Source: Fidelibacterota bacterium (GTDB lineage: Bacteria; Fidelibacterota; UBA8477; JABMPR01). From it: a DNA stretch of 64,000 bases. The notes beneath the pieces are model-generated. The model worked only from the letters and a program-made list of their open reading frames with translations, was not told the DNA's origin and searched no databases. The translations under genes were made by a program, and so were the position numbers. The first letter of the stretch is position 1. Every line of letters begins with the position of its first letter. The stretch lies in NCBI GenBank assembly GCA_018673925.1, contig JABHBL010000015.1, positions 80,335 to 144,334 on the forward strand. Reading direction: 5' to 3'. This document shows positions 44,594 to 53,558 of this stretch, piece by piece.

Positions 44594-45823
44594 ATGAAGA
44601 AACTATTAATCCTTGGAGCTGGAACCGCCGGCACGATGATGCTTAATAAAATGGAATCCGTTCTGGACAAAGAAGAATGGGATATCACCATTGTTGATCA
44701 ATATGAAACCCATTATTACCAACCAGGATTTTTATTTATTCCCTTCGGTATTTATAACCGTCGTGATGTCATCAAACCCAAGCGAGATTTCTTCCCTCCA
44801 GGTGTCAATGTCATTTTTTCCAAAATTGATCTTATCGAAGCTGACAAAAACCAGGTGATTCTGGATGGTGGTAAAGTGCTTCCTTATGACATTCTGCTGG
44901 TAGCTACTGGTACGAAGATCAACCCTGGTGAGACTGATGGTATGATGGAGGGTGGTTGGCACAAAAATATCTTTGATTTTTATACTGTAGAAGGAGCCGT
45001 CGCTCTGCAGCAGTTTCTGAAATACTGGGAAGGTGGAAAAATGGTTCTCAACATCGTTGAGATGCCCATCAAATGCCCCGTTGCTCCCCTTGAATTTGTA
45101 TTCCTGGCAGACTGGTGGTTTACTGAGCAGGGTATCCGCGATAAAGTGGAAATCGAGTTTGTAACTCCCCTCCCAGGTGCTTTTACAAAACCCAAGGCTT
45201 CCAAAGTATTTGGAGAATTTTTAAACAAGAAAGGTGTCAGTCTCACCCCGGAATTCAGTGCAGGTCGAGTGGATTGGGAAAATAATAAACTGGTCTCCTG
45301 GGATGAAACCTCCATTGACTATGATCTGCTGGTAACCATCCCCACAAATATGGGTGATGATCTTATTGCCAGATCAGGCTTGGGTGATGAGCTAAACTTC
45401 ATACCCACAGATAAATTCACACTTCAATCACAGGCCAACGACAACATTTTTGTCATCGGTGATGCCACCAATCTACCTAGCTCCAAAGCGGGTTCCGTTG
45501 CTCACTTTCAGGCAGATATTCTTCAGGACAATCTCCTGAGCTATATCGATGGTAAACCACTCAAGGGTAAGTTTGACGGTCATGCCAATTGCTATATTGA
45601 ATCAGGTTTTGGTAAGGGAATTCTCATCGATTTCAACTACGATACTGAGCCACTACCTGGCAAATTTCCCCTCCCTGGTGTCGGTCCCTTCTCCCTGTTA
45701 GAAGAAACCCGCATGAATCATTATGGTAAAATGATGTTCCGCTGGATGTACTGGAATTTGCTGTTAAAAGGGGCTGAATTGCCCATAGAATCCCATATGC
45801 TTATGGCTGGAAAGCGAGCCTGA
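44594..45823 (+). CDS. sqr: Sulfide:quinone oxidoreductase
   Basis: The 409-residue flavoprotein opens with the FAD motif LGAGTAGTMM and has VIGDATNLPSSKAG as the second FAD site. Two cysteines occur, Cys161 in MPIKCPVAP and Cys333 in HANCYIE, and they fit the redox-active pair that holds the persulfide chain in SQR enzymes. The C-terminal amphipathic region (SLLEETRMNHYGKMMFRWMYW) is the usual membrane-binding segment. It oxidises sulfide and reduces quinone, and it heads an operon with sulfur-carrier proteins. GGAGC precedes the ATG. Confidence 0.92.
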   Translation: MKKLLILGAGTAGTMMLNKMESVLDKEEWDITIVDQYETHYYQPGFLFIPFGIYNRRDVIKPKRDFFPPGVNVIFSKIDLIEADKNQVILDGGKVLPYDILLVATGTKINPGETDGMMEGGWHKNIFDFYTVEGAVALQQFLKYWEGGKMVLNIVEMPIKCPVAPLEFVFLADWWFTEQGIRDKVEIEFVTPLPGAFTKPKASKVFGEFLNKKGVSLTPEFSAGRVDWENNKLVSWDETSIDYDLLVTIPTNMGDDLIARSGLGDELNFIPTDKFTLQSQANDNIFVIGDATNLPSSKAGSVAHFQADILQDNLLSYIDGKPLKGKFDGHANCYIESGFGKGILIDFNYDTEPLPGKFPLPGVGPFSLLEETRMNHYGKMMFRWMYWNLLLKGAELPIESHMLMAGKRA

Positions 45824-45824
45824 C

Positions 45825-46502
45825 ATGAGTGGCAGTGACATTTCAGGTCAGCTGGCTGAAATCCAGACAACCCTGGATGGAATTACAGCTGAGCTGGCGC
45901 TGGTCAGACAGCAGCGACGGGAGATGGAAGATCTCAAAGAAGATCTAACGCGGGTAGCCAAAGATCTTTTTGCAGGAGCCATCGAAGAATTTGAGGACAT
46001 TGCTCCTTTCGTTCGGACTGGTGACTTCCTCCACCTTGTCAAACTCATCCTGAGAAACACCAACAACATCACCGAGGTCATAGGCAAGCTTGAAAGCGCA
46101 CTGGATTTCTTTGAAGATTTCAAACCAATCGGTAAGGAACTCTTTGGAGACACACTGGATAGCCTGGATAAACTGGATCGGGCGAAATACTTCGAATTCG
46201 CAAGTGAGGCCATACATATCAGTGATAATGTGGTTGAGCATTTTTCGGGCGATGACGTCAAACGGCTTGCCGATAATATTGTACCTATCCTGGAAACCCT
46301 GAAATCCATTACACAACCACAAATGATGGGAGCCATCAAGAATGGCATCACCGTATTTGATAAAATGAATGTGGATGATATTCAGGAAGTTTCCATCTGG
46401 AAAGCCATGAGAGAGCTCAACACCCCTGAAATGAAACGGGGGCTGGGTTTCATCATCGCATTTCTAAAGAATATCTCAAATCAAGAATCAGAAATTAAAT
46501 AA
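45825..46502 (+). CDS. DUF1641-family protein
   Basis: The 225-residue protein is helical, with a long coiled-coil-like N-terminus and a later part (EDIAPFVRTGDFLHLVKLIL and IQEVSIWKAMRELNTPEMKRGLGFIIAFLKNI) that matches the DUF1641 family. The GxxxFLKN end is its best-known block. Such proteins occur next to SQR and formate-dehydrogenase genes, often without known function. The ATG follows one base after the SQR stop, so translation is coupled. No cysteine is present, so it is more likely a scaffold than a sulfur carrier. Confidence 0.8.
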   Translation: MSGSDISGQLAEIQTTLDGITAELALVRQQRREMEDLKEDLTRVAKDLFAGAIEEFEDIAPFVRTGDFLHLVKLILRNTNNITEVIGKLESALDFFEDFKPIGKELFGDTLDSLDKLDRAKYFEFASEAIHISDNVVEHFSGDDVKRLADNIVPILETLKSITQPQMMGAIKNGITVFDKMNVDDIQEVSIWKAMRELNTPEMKRGLGFIIAFLKNISNQESEIK

Positions 46503-46516
46503 AGGAGAAAAATAAA

Positions 46517-46834
46517 ATGACTACAAAAGAACTTGCTGGAATCTCTGTAGATGTCGATGCAGAGGGATTCCTGACAGACCACAAAGTATGGAACCTAGAC
46601 CTGGCGGCTGCCATTGCCAAGGAAGAGGGTATAGATCCCTTAACTGATCGTCATGTAGACGTACTCAACTTCATGCGCAAAGAATTTGAAGAAAATGGCA
46701 CAGCCCCTTCAATTCGCAAAATGAATAAGCTAAATGTCGTTCCCACCAAAGAGCTCTATGCTCTTTTCCCTGGTGGTCCAGCCAAGAAGGCTGCAAAAAT
46801 CGCAGGTCTGGGAAAACCCCAGGGCTGTATCTAA
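46517..46834 (+). CDS. TusE/DsrC-family sulfur-carrier protein
   Basis: The 105-residue protein has the DsrC/TusE form, with FLTDHKVWNLDLAAAIAKEE, HVDVLNFMRKEF and the C-terminal arm GLGKPQGCI. The penultimate cysteine (Cys104) is present, while the second cysteine of true DsrC, eleven residues before, is an alanine. That makes it a single-cysteine TusE-like persulfide carrier, without the intramolecular trisulfide chemistry of DsrC. A strong AAAGGAG site precedes it. It probably receives sulfur from the DsrE-like protein next door. Confidence 0.9.
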   Translation: MTTKELAGISVDVDAEGFLTDHKVWNLDLAAAIAKEEGIDPLTDRHVDVLNFMRKEFEENGTAPSIRKMNKLNVVPTKELYALFPGGPAKKAAKIAGLGKPQGCI

Positions 46835-46846
46835 AGGAGAGATCTG

Positions 46847-47362
46847 ATGAGTGAACAACCTGAACCAATCAAAAAAGTTTCGCTAATCGTCTCCAAAGGT
46901 TCTCTGGTAGACGTTTATCCTGCTCTCGTGATGGGCAATGGTGCCCGGATGGAAGGCATGGAAGCCTCTATCTTTTTTACCTTCTTTGGACTGGGTGCAT
47001 TGATCAAAAAGACCCAGAACTCTTTGAAGGTTGCTACCGTTGGTAATCCTGCCATGAATATGGCCATGCCCATGTTGAAAATGCCTATTACCATGCCATT
47101 TCCCACATTATTGGGTGCCATCCCTGGTGTCTCCAATTTTGCTACCTGGATGATGAAGAATGAAATGGAAAATCTGGATATACCTACCATTCCTGAATTT
47201 CTGGAGATGTTTACAGACGCCGGTGGAGAGGTCTTCGCCTGTAAACTGGCCATGGATATGTTTAAATTGACCAAGGATGATCTCTGTGATCAGGTCTCCT
47301 CTGTGTTGACTGTAGGTGAGTTTTACGAGCGCTCAGCTGGAGCCTCCATCATTTTCACCTAA
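46847..47362 (+). CDS. DsrE-family (DsrE2-like) sulfurtransferase
   Basis: The 171-residue protein shows the DsrE/F-like fold, with VSLIVSKGSLVDVYPALVMGNGARMEGMEASIFFTFFGL and the active-site segment GGEVFACKLAMDMF with Cys132. It has a hydrophobic methionine-rich middle (about 65-103) as in DsrE2 types, which may be membrane-associated. It would take a persulfide from the SQR side and pass it to the TusE-like carrier. It is the last gene of the operon and is followed by a terminator. Confidence 0.88.
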   Translation: MSEQPEPIKKVSLIVSKGSLVDVYPALVMGNGARMEGMEASIFFTFFGLGALIKKTQNSLKVATVGNPAMNMAMPMLKMPITMPFPTLLGAIPGVSNFATWMMKNEMENLDIPTIPEFLEMFTDAGGEVFACKLAMDMFKLTKDDLCDQVSSVLTVGEFYERSAGASIIFT

Positions 47363-47384
47363 ACTCAGTTCACATGATTTATCT

Positions 47385-47417
47385 AAAGCAGTTGGTTTCG
47401 ATCAACTGCTTTTTTTT
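47385..47417 (+). terminator. Rho-independent terminator of the sulfur operon
   Basis: AGCAGTTG (47387-47394) pairs with CAACTGCT (47403-47410) around an eight-base loop and is followed by eight T. It begins 22 bases after the DsrE-like stop. Confidence 0.9.
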
Positions 47418-47430
47418 GTCTTGAACCCAC

Positions 47431-47595
47431 ACCGACGGCTGAGTTTATTGAAGCCTTCCTCATTTGCTCGTAGGAGTTTGGACACTTCGACACCGACGAC
47501 TGAGCTTGTCGAAGTCATTCGCACTATGATAGTTGAGGACACTTCGAGAGCCTCAGTGTCCCAGTTTAGTGCCGGCGGCTGAGCTCGTCGAAGCC
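47431..47595. repeat. Cluster of REP-like repeats (families A and B)
   Basis: Three copies of a family B unit with the form CCGRCGRCTGAGCTYGTCGAAG occur at about 47432-47454, 47493-47514 and 47571-47593, the first more diverged. Between the second and third lies a family A hairpin, GGACACT (47537-47543) pairing with AGTGTCC (47555-47561), whose outer half is shared with the hairpins at 35041. These look like REP-type sequences spread through the genome. Confidence 0.7.
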
Positions 47596-47666
47596 AGGGG
47601 TGTTCTGAGGGGATGGAGACTTTTAATAGCCCAGCGTCCAATTGATATTCTGAATGGTTCATCAGG

Positions 47667-47706
47667 GACAAAAAAAAGAGGCCACCCATTGGGTGGCCTC
47701 TTTTGT
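47667..47706 (-). terminator. Terminator of the multihaem cytochrome gene
   Basis: On the minus strand the stem AGAGGCCACCC pairs with GGGTGGCCTCT around a three-base loop and is followed by a run of eight T. It lies 20 bases beyond the stop of the cytochrome gene. The short T-run on the other side could also serve the plus strand. Confidence 0.9.
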
Positions 47707-47726
47707 GAATCTATTTTAACTAAGGC

Positions 47727-48797
47727 TTACAGACCCAGAAGGGCTTCAGCTTGAGTTAAAAGGGTGTTGAAGTAACCAGGATTGTGTACACCGTGGCTAT
47801 GATCTTCATAAACAACCATATAGTTCCAGAATGCTTTAAACTGAGCTTCAGTGACAACACCTACATGTGGATGATATCCATCTGTAGCATCACCAGCTAA
47901 TGCACCAGCAGTAACAAGTTCTGCAGCAATAGCATCCAAACGGACACTAACTGCATCTTGTGCATCTGTAGTAAATGTAGCCATATCAGTTACTGAGCCG
48001 TGACATGCGACAGTACAGTTTTCCAGATTTGGAACAAAGGAGTGTCCACCCTCTGTTGATGTAGCATCACCCATGTGACAACCAACACAACCAGCGCTCA
48101 GGTGAGCACCTGTTGAGCTTGTGCCATATCCACCCAAACCACTCAGTGTGTTTGCCTGTGGACCATGGTGAGGACCAGCATGTGAGCTGTTGATATAAAC
48201 AGATCCATCAGCAACAACGAAATCAAGTGAATCGTTGCCGTTTACATCATCCGTCCATACAGAATCGATGGCTTCATAGTAAGCATAGCCTCTACGTGAC
48301 TGGTGACAATTTGCACATAGGTTTGAAGGACCATCAAAGTCAATAACAGTCATTCCATCTTCAATAATTGTTACAGCAGCTGTTGTCTGTAATGGGGCAC
48401 TGATACCTTCTTCAAGACTGCTGTGGCTACCGTGACAGGTTCCACAGGACCAGGCTGAAGGATAAGGAATATCTTCGCCATCATAACCAGCGATGAAATC
48501 CATAAAACCTTCACTTGAATGACAACGTGAACAACTTCCACGACTACCAGCATAACCAACATAGTTACCGGCAGAGTGACCTGATAAGGCAAATAGTCCA
48601 TCAATGGCAGCCATGCCATCTGTACTGTGACAAGTTAGACAAGAGACATTACCATCGGCTCCATCAACACCATCGGTACCATCAGCACCATCGGCACCAG
48701 CAACACCATCAGCGCCTGCAGGGCCTTCACAACTAACTGTAAACATCACCATCAGGGCCAAAACCAGGATAGCGAACAGGTTAATTTTCTTACTCAT
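47727..48797 (-). CDS. Multihaem c-type cytochrome lipoprotein with collagen-like stalk
   Basis: The 356-residue protein has a signal ending FTVSC (lipidated Cys23), then eight Gly-X-Y triplets (25-48), mostly GAD/GxD, and then the haem domain. CXXCH motifs lie at 53-57, 89-93, 118-122, 161-165 and 237-241, and a CX3CH motif at 261-266, so five or six haems are expected. Many other histidines could be distal ligands. It is probably an outer-membrane-linked electron-transfer protein, with the stalk lifting the haem part off the surface. It stands alone between two terminators or long gaps. Confidence 0.9.
   Translation of the reverse strand: MSKKINLFAILVLALMVMFTVSCEGPAGADGVAGADGADGTDGVDGADGNVSCLTCHSTDGMAAIDGLFALSGHSAGNYVGYAGSRGSCSRCHSSEGFMDFIAGYDGEDIPYPSAWSCGTCHGSHSSLEEGISAPLQTTAAVTIIEDGMTVIDFDGPSNLCANCHQSRRGYAYYEAIDSVWTDDVNGNDSLDFVVADGSVYINSSHAGPHHGPQANTLSGLGGYGTSSTGAHLSAGCVGCHMGDATSTEGGHSFVPNLENCTVACHGSVTDMATFTTDAQDAVSVRLDAIAAELVTAGALAGDATDGYHPHVGVVTEAQFKAFWNYMVVYEDHSHGVHNPGYFNTLLTQAEALLGL
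48651..48725 (-). repeat. Nine-base tandem repeat encoding the collagen-like stalk
   Basis: This part of the cytochrome gene consists of about eight units of nine bases on the pattern GGTGCTGAT, each coding Gly-X-Y. Such repeats can change in number by slippage without a frameshift, so stalk length may vary between strains. Confidence 0.8.
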
Positions 48798-49358
48798 TTC
48801 TTTCCTCCATGTTAACTTCTATTGTTAATTTCATTCATTCTTATGTTTGAGAAACTACTCTTTAGCATTCCTATATATTGGAATGACTTGATGATAATAA
48901 TAGTCACTATCGGCAAGTAATTCTTCTAAAAAAAACCCATCAACTCATTAGCGGTCACAGACTTAGCCTAATTTTAGTTGCGGGTTACATGCTCTAGCTT
49001 GAGAAAAAACTATCAAAATCAATTTCAGGACGGTGAGACGTGCAGTACAATCTCGCAAAAAGAATGCCACCACTACGGCCAAAACACAATATGTGCCTTA
49101 GTAAAACACTTCCTGATTTAGAAAAATACTTTTTGAACAATGAAATATATAGAGACGGTTTCTAATTGCAACATGGTAGTATTTAATAACGTTTCTTTAC
49201 GATTTGAGTGCTCTAAATGGCACTCCCTCATTACTACTCAATAATCAATACTTTAGCAAATCATGATCGAAATGGTAGCATACCATCTCAACATTAAAAA
49301 ACTTTCATATAAGGATTTTGCCTGCTTACATCAGATCAGAATGAGATGTGCTAGCGAT
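48798..49358. other. Intergenic region upstream of the cytochrome gene
   Basis: This stretch of 561 bases lies upstream of the leftward cytochrome gene and downstream of the oxidoreductase gene. It holds an inverted repeat CATTCC-(8)-GGAATG at 48866-48885 around a TATATAT, and the palindrome ATAGTCACTAT near 48900, both within about 110 bases of the cytochrome start and possible operators. A 67-codon frame at 49263 has no protein character. Nothing else is evident. Confidence 0.4.
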
Positions 49359-50339
49359 TTACTCTCCTGGATAGCTAAGCTTGATGTTCCTACGAATCTC
49401 ATCCATGGTTTCCATAATTTCAATGGTTTCATCCAAAGGCATAAGAGGATGTTCGGTCTCCCCTAGCTCGAGCATTTCCATAACTGCCTGGGCTTCATAT
49501 TGGTAAGCATTAGAAATGTATGGTGTATCAATCTCAATAACCTTCTGACCCTGCTCATGAATGGTAATTTTTTCCGGTCGGATGATCATTCCGTGTATTT
49601 CTATAAACCCTCTAGAGCCATGCAGAGTTGCATTGTTTTTAGATAAGTATCGACTTGAGCAACCCAGTTCAGCAGTAGCTCCTGATGGGTAACCAAATAA
49701 CATGGAAACCTGATCGTCAACTCCAGTAGGATAGAAGTGAGCCATACTTTTTATCTCATTGGGTTTTCCCAGAAAAGCGGAAGCTAGAGCAAGGGGGTAG
49801 ACTCCAAGGTCTAGTAGGGCACCCCCTCCCAGATCTCGATTATAGATGCGGTGTTCAGGTCCCACATCAAAATGAAACGATAGATCCGCCTTAAAATGCA
49901 ACAACTCTCCCAAGCGTCCTTCCCTGAGTAGATCTTTCACAACCTGAAACCAGGGCTGAAAACGATTCCACATTGCATCCATGAGAAACAATTTTTTTCG
50001 ACGCGCCAGCTCAATGAGCTCACGAGCTTCCCTGGCATTGATGGTGAAGGGTTTTTCGCAGAGGACATGCTTACCCGCATTCAAGGCATCTCGGACATTT
50101 TGAAAATGGAAATTATGGGGAGTACCTATATATACAACATCCACCTCAGGATCAGCAAATAGGGCTTCATAGGAGTCATAAGCCCTGGAAACCGGCCATT
50201 TCTCGGCGAAAAGATCAGCAGTGGTTTGATTTCGTGAACCTACAGCATAGATCATTGCCTGGTCAAGCGTGGTCAAGCCCTCAGCGAATAAATTGGAGAT
50301 TCCACCTGTTCCAATAAGACCCCAGTTGTACTTTTTCAA
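49359..50339 (-). CDS. Gfo/Idh/MocA-family oxidoreductase
   Basis: The 326-residue protein starts NWGLIGTGGISNLFAEGL, the Rossmann NAD(P) motif, and has VYIGTPHNFHFQNVRDALNAGKHVLCEKPF, in which the Glu-Lys-Pro motif is the family's catalytic lysine block. These enzymes oxidise or reduce sugars, inositols and similar compounds. DLGVYPLALASAFLG agrees with the dihydrodiol-dehydrogenase-like branch. The gene stands alone, 125 bases after the DUF5916 gene. Confidence 0.9.
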   Translation of the reverse strand: MKKYNWGLIGTGGISNLFAEGLTTLDQAMIYAVGSRNQTTADLFAEKWPVSRAYDSYEALFADPEVDVVYIGTPHNFHFQNVRDALNAGKHVLCEKPFTINAREARELIELARRKKLFLMDAMWNRFQPWFQVVKDLLREGRLGELLHFKADLSFHFDVGPEHRIYNRDLGGGALLDLGVYPLALASAFLGKPNEIKSMAHFYPTGVDDQVSMLFGYPSGATAELGCSSRYLSKNNATLHGSRGFIEIHGMIIRPEKITIHEQGQKVIEIDTPYISNAYQYEAQAVMEMLELGETEHPLMPLDETIEIMETMDEIRRNIKLSYPGE

Positions 50340-50399
50340 TTTTCACCCCTATTTTTTATAATAGGATAAAACTAAACCATCATACTCTTGGGGGAAGGT

Positions 50400-50433
50400 A
50401 AAAAGTAAGAGGCCAGCAAAGCTGGCCCCTCTA
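50400..50433 (-). terminator. Terminator of the DUF5916 gene
   Basis: On the minus strand AGAGGGGCCAGC-TTT-GCTGGCCTCT forms a strong stem with a one-base bulge, followed by a T-rich stretch (TTACTTTTT). It is about 33 bases beyond the stop at 50466. Confidence 0.8.
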
Positions 50434-50465
50434 TCGTATTCCTAAAGGTCTGTGAGAGTAGAATC

Positions 50466-53138
50466 CTACCCAAACCAATAAGAGAGTTTTAAAGCGAAAA
50501 CATCATCAGCTTCAGATTTAAGCAAGCGCTTCAAGTCTTTGGCAAAATCATATCTACCATGGTTTTGGAAGTCGGATCCATTGTGGGTCCAGACTAAGAA
50601 CATGGTTGATCCAGGAGAGAATTCCCATCGCAACACAAGGGTTCCTACGAGAGCCTTGTAATTGAAATCAGGATTATATAGAGTGAAGGCATCTTCTGAG
50701 CTACCACCAGTAGGATCTATCACATAATTATCATCGATGGTCGATCCTTCTTCGCCATACACCAGAAACTCATCCGATTTGGGACGCTTATACTCTTTAA
50801 AACCAGAGTAATCACCTACAGCTATAAAGGGCTGAAAGTATCCCTCGAGTGAAAAACGGGGTGTAATTGGATAATCAACTCGGATATCCGCTGAGGTCAC
50901 CGTCTGATCCAACTGGGAGAAAACGTAGCGCTTTCCATACATCTGAGTATTGGCCGGATCATCTACCGCAGTAATGTATTGAGTCATATCTGTTTCCCAA
51001 AAAATGGATGGTCCAATGGATAGATTGAGCTGTTCACCCAATTTCATGTTAAGATGCATGGATAGACCCAATTCATTGCCGCCATCATTTTCAGCGCCCC
51101 AATCCAGGGAAAATGAATAAGAAATATTCTTCCTATAGTCTGAGTTAAGACCTGCACCAAAAAATGTTTCGGGAGCCTCAAGAACCCGTGGGCCTCCCCG
51201 TAATGCAGTATTACTTAAATTCTCAAACGCATAACCCCCATTCATATTCAAGCTCCAAAAATTAACAAAGCGAATGGATGCCATGCTAAAAATGACATCT
51301 GCAGTATTCACTCCTTCAAAATCATGATTGTTTGCGTAAAGAACGCTGGCACTGGCTGAGCGAATGTAGGTGCCCCTGTCTAACCATCTATAACCCAAGT
51401 TGATATGCTTGTTTATTACATCAGTGCCAAAAGTCAGACCCAGATCATTGGTCTCAAACCCTGGTGATATCCATCCCAATGCAGCATTAAATTGTACTCT
51501 ACCGGCCTCTTTGTTAAGTCTAATGCGACCTGCATGACCAGCCATGGTTGTCAATGAGGTATCAACATCAACATGATTGGCATCAGGACGTTGAAAATAG
51601 TGGCTGGGACTATGCTGCAAGCTTAACATTCTGGTTTTTGAACCCTTTACCTGAGAAACCCCTCCCCAGGCACCAATGGCCCAGCCTCTATCTTCACCTA
51701 GAAAGGCCCAACCATCAACACCGAGACCGGTTCCCCGGGTGGAGAGCAGGTCAGCTGAGGGGCGTTCAGCACGCTTCTTTCCAAGTATACTAATTCCATC
51801 TATATAGCGCTGCGTCAATGTTCCCATTAAGCCCAGACCATAGCGTCCATTGTCCATTTCTTTCAGGGTTCGAATAAGATTGTAGCTGGTATATGGCTCA
51901 ACCTGTTGTTCTCGTACTGCTCCATCTTGATAGTAGCTGGCGTGTTCACGACTGGTAAGGGCCGAAAGACCTCCAACGGACCAATTATCACCAATTTTTC
52001 CACTGATCTTGGCAGCTCCCAGAATTCTGGTTTCTGAGGGATGATCAAGAGAGTCAGATGCCACGGAGGCTACATATCCCTGCGGTGGACGACCAATGCG
52101 ACGGCTATAGAAGAAATCTGGTTCACTCGAATTGATGCTGATATTATTGGTGGGACCACCGTCACCAAACCGGAAGATGTTGCGGCCCTCAAGAAAAAAG
52201 GGTCTCTTTTCATCATAATATGTTTCATGATCAGACAGGTTAATTGAGGAAGGATCAGCCTCAACCTGCCCAAAATCTGGATTGATGGTGGCATCTACAG
52301 TCAAATTTGCACCCAGCCCCAGTTTGATATCTGCTCCCACCCCAAAATCGCTATCTTTCCCCTGGATGAAGGCATTGTCTTTTCGAGTTGGTAAGTTGCT
52401 GGCACTGGCGGTAAAATATGGAAGATACTCTCTGCGTTTAGGAGGATGAATATCTCGAATTCCTGTAAGATCAGCGGTACGACTCATAGCTCCACTCTCG
52501 TTTAATGGATGGTAGACGTAGTAATCCCATTCCCCTGTTCTTTGGATATAGCGGGTAGGCAGAATTCCCCAGACATACGCTTCCTTTTCACTAAACCTCA
52601 ACTGGGAGAGAGGTATTCTCATTTCTGCTGTCCACCCTTTATCATCAATTGTGGTCTTGCCTTCCCATATTCCATCCCAGGAATCATCAGTCCAGGAATC
52701 GTTGAAATAGACTTCATCCCTCATGGAACCGGCTGGATTTATCTGAAAAGAGAATCCATTCCTTTTATCATGATATGAATCAATAATTATTTCAAAAATA
52801 TCTGCATTGAGATAGGCATCTCGCCGTCCAATCCTACCAACAATGGAATCAGGACTAGTATCCCACATGCGTGCTCCCACATAAATAGCGGCATCATCGT
52901 AGGCTATCCACATATCTGTTTTCTGTGATGCTTTAGCCCCATTGAAGGGTTCGTATTGAATAAAGTCTGAATAGCTGGTACCTAGATAAAGACTCTCGTC
53001 CAGGCGACCGTCAATCCTCAATGGTTCTGAAATCCGCACCGCTTTTATCTCACGCTGTCTATAGTTATTTGGATCGTAAGGTTCTTCATAGGCCATCAAG
53101 CCTGCAATAATGCTAAAAAAGATGATAGTATGTTTCAT
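50466..53138 (-). CDS. DUF5916 protein with CBM9-like N-terminal domain, outer-membrane barrel
   Basis: The 890-residue protein has a signal peptide (MKHTIIFFSIIAGLMA) and a carbohydrate-binding family 9-like domain (about 25-215, with ISEPLRIDGRLDESLY and IWIAYDD-like strands). A long beta-rich DUF5916 domain follows, with FGVGADIKLGLGANLTVDATINPDFGQVEADPS and FFLEGRNIF, and it ends LKLSYWFG with alternating strands, as in outer-membrane barrels. The role is unknown; related proteins occur in polysaccharide- and peptide-using bacteria. I chose ATG 53138, since the frame to 53168 adds ten residues before the signal. Confidence 0.8.
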   Translation of the reverse strand: MKHTIIFFSIIAGLMAYEEPYDPNNYRQREIKAVRISEPLRIDGRLDESLYLGTSYSDFIQYEPFNGAKASQKTDMWIAYDDAAIYVGARMWDTSPDSIVGRIGRRDAYLNADIFEIIIDSYHDKRNGFSFQINPAGSMRDEVYFNDSWTDDSWDGIWEGKTTIDDKGWTAEMRIPLSQLRFSEKEAYVWGILPTRYIQRTGEWDYYVYHPLNESGAMSRTADLTGIRDIHPPKRREYLPYFTASASNLPTRKDNAFIQGKDSDFGVGADIKLGLGANLTVDATINPDFGQVEADPSSINLSDHETYYDEKRPFFLEGRNIFRFGDGGPTNNISINSSEPDFFYSRRIGRPPQGYVASVASDSLDHPSETRILGAAKISGKIGDNWSVGGLSALTSREHASYYQDGAVREQQVEPYTSYNLIRTLKEMDNGRYGLGLMGTLTQRYIDGISILGKKRAERPSADLLSTRGTGLGVDGWAFLGEDRGWAIGAWGGVSQVKGSKTRMLSLQHSPSHYFQRPDANHVDVDTSLTTMAGHAGRIRLNKEAGRVQFNAALGWISPGFETNDLGLTFGTDVINKHINLGYRWLDRGTYIRSASASVLYANNHDFEGVNTADVIFSMASIRFVNFWSLNMNGGYAFENLSNTALRGGPRVLEAPETFFGAGLNSDYRKNISYSFSLDWGAENDGGNELGLSMHLNMKLGEQLNLSIGPSIFWETDMTQYITAVDDPANTQMYGKRYVFSQLDQTVTSADIRVDYPITPRFSLEGYFQPFIAVGDYSGFKEYKRPKSDEFLVYGEEGSTIDDNYVIDPTGGSSEDAFTLYNPDFNYKALVGTLVLRWEFSPGSTMFLVWTHNGSDFQNHGRYDFAKDLKRLLKSEADDVFALKLSYWFG

Positions 53139-53558
53139 AATAGCCCCAAATTGTGTTTTCAGTGTCATTGGCTTATTGGGATCAATATTTCATGGGACCC
53201 ACAGGTGTCAGGTGTGTGAGATCGTCCGGATCCAAACAAGTATTAATGAATACATAGTCAGTTCTGTCTATGAGAATCATGAGCCATATAATGTCAATCC
53301 ATATGCCAGTCACATTCAACAAGACTTATATGCAATATATACAATTAGATACACTCATTGTATAATTTCTTCAGTGACACAAAAGGGCATCAATTTGATT
53401 CATATCTATATGGAATTGATATATCCCCAACTGGACCAAAATTGCTGGTTGGGAGTATTAAGAAATTTTTTAGAGCGCTTAAAGGTAGAAGATGGCACCT
53501 TGAGGTGCCATTTCCATATTCAACTCATCTTTCAATGAGATTGATTAGAATTTACTAT
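53139..53558. other. Intergenic region with a near-perfect palindrome
   Basis: This region of 420 bases lies between the DUF5916 gene and the next gene, both leftward. It contains ATGGCACC-TTGA-GGTGCCAT at 53492-53511, a strong hairpin 48 bases beyond the stop of the 53559 gene and possibly its terminator, though the T-run is weak. A 142-codon frame on the plus strand overlaps the DUF5916 start and shows no protein features. Confidence 0.45.

Noticed and set aside
47431..47595. Regularly spaced repeats as a CRISPR array
   Set aside because: Only three diverged copies, unequal spacing, one shared with hairpins elsewhere, and no cas genes; REP-like repeats fit better.
49263..49466. 67-codon plus-strand frame
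   Set aside because: It overlaps the 3' end of the Gfo/Idh/MocA gene and shows no coding character.
53110..53538. 142-codon plus-strand frame
   Set aside because: It overlaps the DUF5916 start, has an odd composition without domains or a ribosome site, and is probably chance.
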